A stretch of 64,000 nucleotides of DNA from CAKRJP01 sp963597615 (GTDB lineage: Bacteria; Bacillota; Clostridia; Lachnospirales; Lachnospiraceae): contig CAVBQS010000010.1 in the NCBI GenBank assembly GCA_963597615.1, positions 1 to 64,000 on the forward strand, given 5' to 3'. Shown one piece after another: positions 15,692-22,688 of the stretch; position 1 is the first letter of the stretch; every line of letters starts with the position of its first letter. The notes below the pieces were generated by a model, which was given only the letters and a program-made list of their open reading frames with translations, ran no database searches and was not told where the DNA came from. The translations under genes were made by a program, and so were the position numbers.

Positions 15692-16612
15692 CTATTTGTT
15701 GTTTTCCGACAATATTCCAAGCAATTTTGTAAAATATTCAGGCAGAGGCGCATTAACTTCTAAATATTCTCCCGTTCTAGGGTGAATAATGCCCAGAGTT
15801 TTTGCATGAAGGGTTTGCCCCTGTAACCAAGAAAATGGGCATTTTTTGGGTCCATAAACTTCATCCCCCAAAATAGGATGGCCAATGCTGGCCATATGGA
15901 CTCGGATTTGATGGGTGCGTCCGGTTTCTAATTCGCATTGAATGTAGGTATAATTTCCAAATCGTTGTAAGACTTTATAGTGGGTAATGGCGTCCCTGGA
16001 TACTTTTGCATGGGTGCTCATTTTTTTTCGGTCCAAAGGATGTCTTCCTATAGGGGCATGAATTGTTCCAGTGTCCTCCTTTAGATTGCCATGGACAATG
16101 GCCTCATATACTCGCTTAATGGAGTGAACTTTCAGTTGTTCTGAAATACTTTGATGAGCTATATTATTTTTGCAGATTACTAATGATCCTGTGGTATCCA
16201 TATCAATTCTGTGAACGATACCAGGGCGTAATTCCCCGTTGATTCCAGACAAGTCTTCTCCACAATGATACATTAAGGCATTTACCAAAGTACCACTATA
16301 ATGACCAGGAGCTGGATGCACCACCATTTGCTTAGCTTTATTTACGATAATAAGATCCTTATCTTCGTATAGAATATCCAAAGGAATGTTTTCCGCCAGA
16401 ATTTCCGGATCTTTAATTTCCGGAATATCCACACTTATTACATCATCTACAGAAAGCTTATAATTAGATTTTACGGGGTGGTTATTAACTTGCACCTGAC
16501 CTTCTTTAATGAGCTTCTGAAGAAAAGACCTGGTACAGTCTGGCATTTTCTCAGTAAGAAATTTGTCAATACGAATATCCTTATTTTGATGATCTACTAA
16601 AAATTCTGTCAA
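15692..16612 (-). CDS. rluD: RluA-family rRNA pseudouridine synthase (RluD-like)
   Basis: 306 residues. TTG 16612 was chosen because AGGAGA is 6 bases upstream; the frame is open to 16639. An N-terminal S4 RNA-binding domain (about 14-60: IRIDKFLTEKMPDCTRSFLQ) precedes the synthase domain with the catalytic aspartate in HRIDMDTTG and the GRTHQIRVHM motif. RluD-type enzymes modify uridines in helix 69 of 23S rRNA; the exact target in Clostridia is inferred. It overlaps the end of lspA by 32 bases, as in the widespread lspA-rluD pair. Confidence 0.92.
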   Translation of the reverse strand: MTEFLVDHQNKDIRIDKFLTEKMPDCTRSFLQKLIKEGQVQVNNHPVKSNYKLSVDDVISVDIPEIKDPEILAENIPLDILYEDKDLIIVNKAKQMVVHPAPGHYSGTLVNALMYHCGEDLSGINGELRPGIVHRIDMDTTGSLVICKNNIAHQSISEQLKVHSIKRVYEAIVHGNLKEDTGTIHAPIGRHPLDRKKMSTHAKVSRDAITHYKVLQRFGNYTYIQCELETGRTHQIRVHMASIGHPILGDEVYGPKKCPFSWLQGQTLHAKTLGIIHPRTGEYLEVNAPLPEYFTKLLGILSENNK

Positions 16613-17093
16613 AATCTGTCTCCTTATAATAAAAGCCAATCAGCAGGATTAAGGCAAAGGCTGATAGGGTAACATAGATATCTGCTACATTAAATACAGG
16701 AAAATCAATTAGTTTGAAATAAAAGAAATCAACCACATAATTAAGCCTGGCACGGTCGATTAAATTGCCTAAAGCGCCGGATAAGAGAAAGACCCCACAG
16801 ATTCTTAGAGGTAAAAATTTTTTTTCCATTGGTACTTTATAATAAAAGTAGGCAACTAGACATATAATAAGAATAGCGCACAGATAAAAAAAGATTCTTT
16901 GATTCTGAAGGATTCCAAAAGCTGCACCTGAATTTTCTAAATATTCCAGTTGAAAAATATTTTTTAGAATTACAAAGGGATCCTTCCCCTTAAGATTAAG
17001 AACTGCTAAATACTTGGTGTATTGGTCTAATAAAACTAAGAAAAAAACTGCAAGGACAGCCAGTATATAGTTTTTTATTCGTTTGTTTTTCAT
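16581..17093 (-). CDS. lspA: Lipoprotein signal peptidase (signal peptidase II)
   Basis: 170 residues, with four predicted membrane segments. The two catalytic aspartates of the aspartyl protease family are visible in GNLIDRARLNYVVDFF and FNVADIYVTL; the N-terminal DQYTKYL and ENSGAAFGIL motifs are also present. It cleaves the signal peptide of prolipoproteins after lipidation. It is coupled to the RluD-like gene. AAGGAG lies before ATG 17093. Confidence 0.96.
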   Translation of the reverse strand: MKNKRIKNYILAVLAVFFLVLLDQYTKYLAVLNLKGKDPFVILKNIFQLEYLENSGAAFGILQNQRIFFYLCAILIICLVAYFYYKVPMEKKFLPLRICGVFLLSGALGNLIDRARLNYVVDFFYFKLIDFPVFNVADIYVTLSAFALILLIGFYYKETDFDRIFSRSSK

Positions 17094-17201
17094 AGGACAT
17101 TCTCCTTAAATTATACATAATATACAGTAACTGATCTTCATGTATCTGTTAGTTACATTTCCTGCATATATTAGCAACAATCTGGCAAATAAGATAAAGA
17201 A

Positions 17202-17233
17202 AGAGCATCAACCAAATGATTTGCTGATGCTCT
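17202..17233 (-). terminator. Terminator after sepF
   Basis: On the minus strand AGAGCATCA and TGATGCTCT form a 9-bp stem with a 14-nt loop, followed by TTCTTT. It ends the run of genes from sepF and separates them from lspA. Confidence 0.75.
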
Positions 17234-17262
17234 GTAAAAATTTAATTTATGCTTCTTTAAAA

Positions 17263-17826
17263 TTAGTATCTAGATGTCATGGATGACTCATTAAAAGAAG
17301 TGTTCAACAAATCCTGTAAATCACCAGAAATATCTACGTTCGTTGGTGTTACAAGGAAAATATAATTGGAAATCTTCTGTAAATTACCATTGATGGCAAA
17401 AGCTGCACCACAAGTAAAATCTATAATTCTCTGAGCAATCTCAAGATCTAAGCCTTCCAAATTGAGGATAACAGTTCTTCCACTAAGTAAGGTCTCGGTA
17501 ATCTCCCTACCATCGTCTACTGCGGTGGGTTTGATAACACATACTTCCATATTTACTGGGCTTCTACGGGTAGAAGTTGCAGGTCTCATTGGAGTTACTT
17601 TATTGTTAAATCTTGATGATTTAGATGAAGATGGCGCTTCGAACTCCTCTTCATCTTCAGCAACGGCCTCAGACTTAGAAGACTTTCCACCAAAAAGTCC
17701 ACCTAGCTTACTAGCTACAGACTTCTCTTCTACTTCATCATCATATTCATCATCGAAGAAATCATCATCGTAATCTTCATCATCGTTCAGCTTTATGATA
17801 TCAAGAAACTTATCTAATACTCCCAT
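17263..17826 (-). CDS. sepF: Cell division protein SepF
   Basis: 187 residues. The N-terminal amphipathic membrane-binding helix (MGVLDKFLDIIKL) is followed by an acidic, serine-rich linker (about 14-75) and the conserved core (about 92-180: VCVIKPTAVDDGREITETLL, then SGRTVILNLEG and GAAFAINGNLQKI). SepF bundles FtsZ filaments and ties them to the membrane. It lies immediately after the YggS gene, the standard yggS/ylmE-sepF context. Confidence 0.96.
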   Translation of the reverse strand: MGVLDKFLDIIKLNDDEDYDDDFFDDEYDDEVEEKSVASKLGGLFGGKSSKSEAVAEDEEEFEAPSSSKSSRFNNKVTPMRPATSTRRSPVNMEVCVIKPTAVDDGREITETLLSGRTVILNLEGLDLEIAQRIIDFTCGAAFAINGNLQKISNYIFLVTPTNVDISGDLQDLLNTSFNESSMTSRY

Positions 17827-17849
17827 TCTAAATATCTCCCATCTTATAT

Positions 17850-18545
17850 TTATACTAGAGCATAATCCCGTGCACCAAAAATACCGGTTCCAACTCGAAC
17901 CATCGTAGCACCCTCTTCTATGGCAACCTGGTAATCATTCGTCATACCCATAGACAAAACACTCATGTTAATATTATCAACGTTTTTCTTTCCTATGTCA
18001 ACAGATAATTCGCGTAATCTTGCGAAAATTGGTCGATTTTCCTCGGGATCTGACACAAATGGTGCGATTGTCATTAGCCCTTTTACCTGAATATGCTTGT
18101 AATTTGCAAGCTGGTCAATAAAATCATCTACTTCCTCCGGCATCAAGCCAAATTTTGTATCTTCCTTTGCCACATTTACTTCGATTAGGATATTGGCTGT
18201 AATTCCTTTTTTTTCGGCCTCTTTGTCAATGGTTTCAGCTAATCGAATGGAATCTACAGAGTGAATCAAATCCACTTTGTCGATGATATATTTTACTTTA
18301 TTGCGCTGCAAATGACCAATCATTTGCCATTTAATATCTTTTGGTAACACTTCATACTTATCTACTAATTCTTGAACCTTATTTTCGCCAAAGACACGAA
18401 TTCCCTCGTCATAAATTTCTTGAAGCATCTCTACAGGCTTGGTCTTGCTAACAGCAATTAAGGTTACTTCTTGGCGGTCACGGCCGGCATGCTCACAAGC
18501 TTTTTTAATATTTTCTTCTACCTGAGCCAAATTTTCTTTTAGCAT
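17850..18545 (-). CDS. yggS: YggS/PROSC-family pyridoxal phosphate-binding protein
   Basis: 231 residues, the normal length. The PLP-binding lysine lies in LIAVSKTKPVEM, and the WQMIGHLQRNKVKYI and MGMTNDYQVAIEEGATMVRVG blocks are typical of the alanine-racemase-fold YggS proteins. They are not enzymes as far as is known but keep PLP and amino-acid pools balanced. It is upstream of sepF in the same direction, as in Bacillus ylmE. Confidence 0.95.
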   Translation of the reverse strand: MLKENLAQVEENIKKACEHAGRDRQEVTLIAVSKTKPVEMLQEIYDEGIRVFGENKVQELVDKYEVLPKDIKWQMIGHLQRNKVKYIIDKVDLIHSVDSIRLAETIDKEAEKKGITANILIEVNVAKEDTKFGLMPEEVDDFIDQLANYKHIQVKGLMTIAPFVSDPEENRPIFARLRELSVDIGKKNVDNINMSVLSMGMTNDYQVAIEEGATMVRVGTGIFGARDYALV

Positions 18546-18611
18546 TTTTAATACCTCGATTTCTTTTGCTTTTTATTTAAATATAATTTTTTACTCTTTT
18601 ACAACTGCTTC

Positions 18612-19982
18612 TTAAAAAACAATCTCGTCTTCTTTTACAGAAGACCCCTGTAGAGCAATACGATCGTAGTTTACGATTCCGTAAACACTGTCAGATTCTA
18701 CAATATAATAACCATCGCTTTCGCATAAGATGGTAACAGGCTTAAACTCTGCATAACCTTTATTAATATTATAAACTCCTTTTAATGTTGCGGTTTCTGA
18801 TACGGTATAGGTATCTGTAGAGTCAGCCATCTTTAAGCTGGCGTTTTTATTTAAATCATCTGTACTAAGATAAACCATATTGGTATCACTGTCTAAATAA
18901 TAAATATTGGTGCTGACAAATTGGGCACTGTCTGTTCCATTGTCTACCAAAACCCCTGTGGAACTGCTATTTCCTCCCTGGGTAATATAATCCTTAGGAA
19001 CAGTATAAAAAGTCTTTTCTGTAACAGAGGACTCAGGAATTTTAAGGCCAGATTCATCGGTGGTAATAAGCTCAATATCAGCATAGCGGCTAGTGGCATA
19101 TTGAACCATAGAATTATCAAAGGATAAAATAGCTATGTTGGTATTACCATCCTTCTTTAGGTCTACTGTAGCATAAAAAGTTTCTGAGGTATCTGGAAAT
19201 TGCACCTTCACACTGGTAACATCGGTTAATTCTTTGGCCGTATCCTGGGAAATTACAATAGCGATGGACCAGTTATTGTCTGTTACTACCTTGTATATGG
19301 CAGTTCCAGAAGTAACCTGAGTATCGTCCTGCAAGCTTGTACTCTTATAGCCTTCTTTTTCAATCATAGCTTCTGTAACGGTATCAGCTGTGACCCCTTC
19401 AAATCCATCTACAGTGTACAAAATAATGCCATCTGAGGAAGCATTATAGGTTTTTACCGAACTATCTGCGGAAAGGTCTGCTAATTGATTTTGCTTGCTT
19501 TTACTACTCTGTCCTGACAAGGCATTGTTAATGTTGTCTTTTAAAGAATAGACATCAGAAAATCGATTGGAATTGTAATTGTCATTATAGGATTGAATTT
19601 TAGAATAGATGACACTTTGCTGATCTGCAGTAAGGGTTTCCGTATCTGCACTGCTATTACTATCTAAATTTAAGGCTTCATCCGATAAAGTATATACACA
19701 GGTTTGAGCACCTACCTTACTTCCTTCCAATGCGAAAAAATTAATATAGCCATCCGCTTCGGCATTTACCACAGTTTCGTTTCTTATAATCAAGCCCGTA
19801 TAGGTTTGATCTTTTAGAATGGAACCATCTCGTACTTCATAAGCTGTTACTCGGTTGCTGGTAATATAGGCAAGAATTGTAACTAAGAGATAAATGAAGA
19901 TAACTCCGAATATAATCATTCCCACATTAAAATGAACTCTCTTATGATAAACTTGAATGTTAGAATTGTTTTTCTTACTCAC
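18612..19982 (-). CDS. HlyD-like membrane-anchored adaptor protein
   Basis: 456 residues from GTG 19982 (AAGGGG upstream). One membrane segment near residues 17-40 is followed by a large outside region. The opening of the outside part, DGSILKDQTYTGLIIRNETVVNAEADGYIN in outline, is the split biotinyl-lipoyl-like motif of HlyD adaptors, and the second half appears at DGIILYTVDGFEG. A long Ser/Asn/Asp-rich central stretch looks helical. There is no transporter partner next to it; the neighbours are yggS/sepF and a D,D-carboxypeptidase. In Clostridia related genes sit beside sepF, hinting at a division or envelope role. Function is unproven. Confidence 0.75.
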   Translation of the reverse strand: MSKKNNSNIQVYHKRVHFNVGMIIFGVIFIYLLVTILAYITSNRVTAYEVRDGSILKDQTYTGLIIRNETVVNAEADGYINFFALEGSKVGAQTCVYTLSDEALNLDSNSSADTETLTADQQSVIYSKIQSYNDNYNSNRFSDVYSLKDNINNALSGQSSKSKQNQLADLSADSSVKTYNASSDGIILYTVDGFEGVTADTVTEAMIEKEGYKSTSLQDDTQVTSGTAIYKVVTDNNWSIAIVISQDTAKELTDVTSVKVQFPDTSETFYATVDLKKDGNTNIAILSFDNSMVQYATSRYADIELITTDESGLKIPESSVTEKTFYTVPKDYITQGGNSSSTGVLVDNGTDSAQFVSTNIYYLDSDTNMVYLSTDDLNKNASLKMADSTDTYTVSETATLKGVYNINKGYAEFKPVTILCESDGYYIVESDSVYGIVNYDRIALQGSSVKEDEIVF

Positions 19983-20025
19983 AAAAAAATCCCCTTATTC
20001 TGATTCTAAAAATTCTAAAGATTTT

Positions 20026-20057
20026 AAAAAAGGAATGCTTTGAAAGGCATCCCTTTT
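20026..20057 (-). terminator. Terminator after the D,D-carboxypeptidase gene
   Basis: On the minus strand AAAAGGGATGC and GCATTCCTTTT form an 11-bp stem with one G-T pair around an 8-nt loop, followed by a T run. It lies 11 bases after the gene's stop codon. Confidence 0.85.
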
Positions 20058-20067
20058 GTGCTTACAT

Positions 20068-21114
20068 TTAATTAGTTGTTAATGTAGGAATTGCTTCAAT
20101 CATGGTTGTCATATCATTGTACAGGATACTCTTAGTGGAAGCTCCCATAACAATTGTAATATAGGAATGATCCGATTCATCTTTCACAAGAAGGATCAAA
20201 CAACTTCCTGCCTCATCAGTGGTACCTGTCTTACCTCCTACAACGGTCATATTCTCCGGCGTATCTACTAATCCAGATTGATACCAGTTACTAGGAATCC
20301 ATTCATCTGTTCTTGTGGATCCGTCAGCATTTGTAATAGTCACAGTATAAGACTCGGTGTTAATAATATCAAGAAATTCCTGATGCTTGATACACTCATT
20401 GAAAACCAAATAGAGATCATAAACCGTAGTATAATGGGATTCATCATGTAATCCATTGGAATTTACAAAATGAGAATTTGTTGCATAAAGCTTAGCCGCC
20501 CTCTCATTCATCATGTCTGCAAATTCAGACGTACTACCAGCAATGTAATAAGCAATGGTGGCAGCATTATCATTTCCAGACTCAAGAAGCATTCCATACA
20601 TAAGATCCTCTAAAGTCAGTTGATCTCCTTCCTGCAAGCCACAAGTTGATTCATCTGCTGCAAAGGCATCTGCCGCCGTCTCAGAAGGAACGGTAACTAC
20701 ATCACTTAAATTGCCATTCTCAATGGCAAGCAACGCCGTTAAAATCTTTGTGGTGCTGGCAGGATATAGCTGTTCAAAAACATTGTTAGCATATAAAACT
20801 TTGCTATTATCTACATCAAAGATCGCAGCTCCTGTAAAGTCATATCCATCAGGCTCTCCATCAAAATCCACATCCGTATCGGTAATACAATAACCTGTAG
20901 TAAGAGAACGGCCTGTATAGACAGACGTATTATAAGTGCTACTCTCATAAACTCGTACCACTTCCTGATATTCTTTCGTGTGATTTACATAAATCAACCC
21001 ACTGACTGCCAGTAAAGCTATAACAATTATGGATAAACCTAGCTTTTTACCAGAAGAATTCTTCCTTCTTCTTCGTCTTCTCCCCCTGTTTTTCCTTTTA
21101 TCGGTACATTTCAC
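20068..21114 (-). CDS. D-alanyl-D-alanine carboxypeptidase (serine type, DacA/DacF-like)
   Basis: 348 residues. A strongly basic N-terminus (RGRRRRRRKN) precedes one membrane segment (about 25-43), so it is anchored rather than secreted. All penicillin-binding motifs are present: SxxK in PASTTKIL, SGN in ESGNDNAA, and KTG in VGGKTGTT. It trims the terminal D-alanine of peptidoglycan stem peptides. The gene overlaps mgsA by 17 bases and is the last gene of the mreB-to-dac run. GTG 21114 was used since no better start is visible; its ribosome site is weak, fitting translational coupling. Confidence 0.92.
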   Translation of the reverse strand: MKCTDKRKNRGRRRRRRKNSSGKKLGLSIIVIALLAVSGLIYVNHTKEYQEVVRVYESSTYNTSVYTGRSLTTGYCITDTDVDFDGEPDGYDFTGAAIFDVDNSKVLYANNVFEQLYPASTTKILTALLAIENGNLSDVVTVPSETAADAFAADESTCGLQEGDQLTLEDLMYGMLLESGNDNAATIAYYIAGSTSEFADMMNERAAKLYATNSHFVNSNGLHDESHYTTVYDLYLVFNECIKHQEFLDIINTESYTVTITNADGSTRTDEWIPSNWYQSGLVDTPENMTVVGGKTGTTDEAGSCLILLVKDESDHSYITIVMGASTKSILYNDMTTMIEAIPTLTTN

Positions 21115-21493
21115 GCCAATCCAAATCCCCTCTATCTAATGCTAATATAATGATCTCAGCGGTGGCCAAGTTGGTAGCCATAGGTATATTGTAGGTATCA
21201 CAAAGGCGAACCACGTCATTGACATCGGGTTCATGAGGCTTGGGATTATTAGGTTCCCTAAGGAAAATAAGTGCATCTATATCATTCTGGGCAATCTGAG
21301 CTCCCAGCTGCTGATTACCGCCTAGGTGACCTGCCAAATATTTATGTATATTAAGGTTTGTAACCTCCTCAATAAGACGTCCGGTTGTTCCTGTGGCAAA
21401 CAATTCGTGTTTGCTTAGGATGCCACGATAAGCGATGCAGAAGTTTTGCATCAATGTTTTTTTAGAATCATGTGCGATCAAACCGATATTCAT
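21098..21493 (-). CDS. mgsA: Methylglyoxal synthase family protein with altered active site
   Basis: 131 residues, normal length. The fold is clear: NIGLIAHDSKK, FATGTTGRLIEE (phosphate-binding loop), HEPDV and ATNLATAE. Methylglyoxal synthase converts dihydroxyacetone phosphate to methylglyoxal. In E. coli the general base is Asp71 within GGDQQ; here the same place reads GGNQQ (codon AAT, complement of 21316-21318 region), and the usual FFxDPL reads FLREPN. The conserved His and Asp of PHEPD are kept. Activity may be lost, lowered or changed. It sits between rodA and the carboxypeptidase, an envelope context. Confidence 0.88.
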   Translation of the reverse strand: MNIGLIAHDSKKTLMQNFCIAYRGILSKHELFATGTTGRLIEEVTNLNIHKYLAGHLGGNQQLGAQIAQNDIDALIFLREPNNPKPHEPDVNDVVRLCDTYNIPMATNLATAEIIILALDRGDLDWREMYR

Positions 21494-21519
21494 CCTTCTC
21501 CACTCTCCTTTATCCGTTA

Positions 21520-22638
21520 TTATTTTTGTTGCAATCCAACATTTAAAACGAATCCGATACCAATAAATAAGCTGACCAGCGAGGTTAGTCCGTAACTTAC
21601 AAAGGGCAATGGGACACCGGTATTAGGCAAAATCTGAGTTGACACACCGATATTAATAAAACTTTGGAAGCCTATAAGGCCTCCCACCCCGCAGGCGATA
21701 ATCCTCCCGGATAAATCCCTGGCTCGAATTCCTATCAAAACACATTGTATCACAATCAACAATATTAAAGCAATAACTATACAACTTCCTACAAATCCAA
21801 GTTCTTCTCCGATGATTGCAAAAATAAAATCGGTTTGTGGCTCAGAAATAAAATTACCATTTTTAACAGAGGTTGTGGTGTTATTTTTTAATCCTTTTCC
21901 GGTTAATTGTCCGGAACCTATAGCCATGACAGAGTTCTTCTGCTGATAACCTTCATCGGAAGAATATTTTTCCGGCTCAATAAATGCTAAGATTCGCTTT
22001 TGCTGATAATCATGCAAAAAAGGCTGATTAGGCTGCACTACGATACTCAAGAAAATCACTGCACAGGGGATTAAAATCAAAAGCACGGTTCCAATAAACT
22101 TATAGCTTAATCCCGCAACATAAATAAGTAAGCATAGAACTAAAGCGGTACAGATTGTGGTGGAAAGGTTTGGTTCCGCAATAATCAGGGCCAAGGGGAC
22201 TCCACACAATATGGCATATTTTATAATGGTCCAGGCATCATTTACATCATCCTCATGTTCCATCAAAAATTTTGAAAAGAACAAAATTAGAAGAATTTTA
22301 GCGAGCTCAGAAGGTTGAAAAGTAGTAAATCCAAGGTCAATCCATCTGGTAGCACCATTTGCTTCTGTACCAATCACCAATACAGCTACCAAACTTAAAA
22401 TGGTAATGCCGTAGAAGGTCCAATAAAAGCTCAGAAGCCACATGTAATCTACTAAAGAAACAATGATCATTAGTACCAAACCAATGATGACTCCCATAAT
22501 CTGTCTGGATTGATAGATTTCCTTGGCACTTCCTACTACAAAAACTCCCAAAATAGAAAGCGCCAATACTGAGATGACTAATCCAAATTTATAATTTTTC
22601 AATTGATAAGGCCTGGTAAATGATTTAAATAATCGCAT
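21520..22638 (-). CDS. rodA: Rod-shape peptidoglycan polymerase RodA (SEDS family)
   Basis: About 372 residues from ATG 22638 (AGGAGA upstream; a tandem ATG lies 3 bases earlier). Ten membrane segments are expected. SEDS hallmarks are present: ANGATRWIDLGFTTFQPSELAKI, with the following EPNLSTT and the C-terminal ILPNTGVPLPFVSYGLTS block. RodA polymerises glycan strands and works with the class B PBP encoded next to it (pbp2). The order mreB-mreC-mreD-pbp2-rodA is a complete elongasome operon. Confidence 0.95.
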   Translation of the reverse strand: MRLFKSFTRPYQLKNYKFGLVISVLALSILGVFVVGSAKEIYQSRQIMGVIIGLVLMIIVSLVDYMWLLSFYWTFYGITILSLVAVLVIGTEANGATRWIDLGFTTFQPSELAKILLILFFSKFLMEHEDDVNDAWTIIKYAILCGVPLALIIAEPNLSTTICTALVLCLLIYVAGLSYKFIGTVLLILIPCAVIFLSIVVQPNQPFLHDYQQKRILAFIEPEKYSSDEGYQQKNSVMAIGSGQLTGKGLKNNTTTSVKNGNFISEPQTDFIFAIIGEELGFVGSCIVIALILLIVIQCVLIGIRARDLSGRIIACGVGGLIGFQSFINIGVSTQILPNTGVPLPFVSYGLTSLVSLFIGIGFVLNVGLQQK

Positions 22639-22688
22639 CATTCTTCTCCTTAAATTATGAAAGATCAAGCTCTAGAATTAGACAATAA

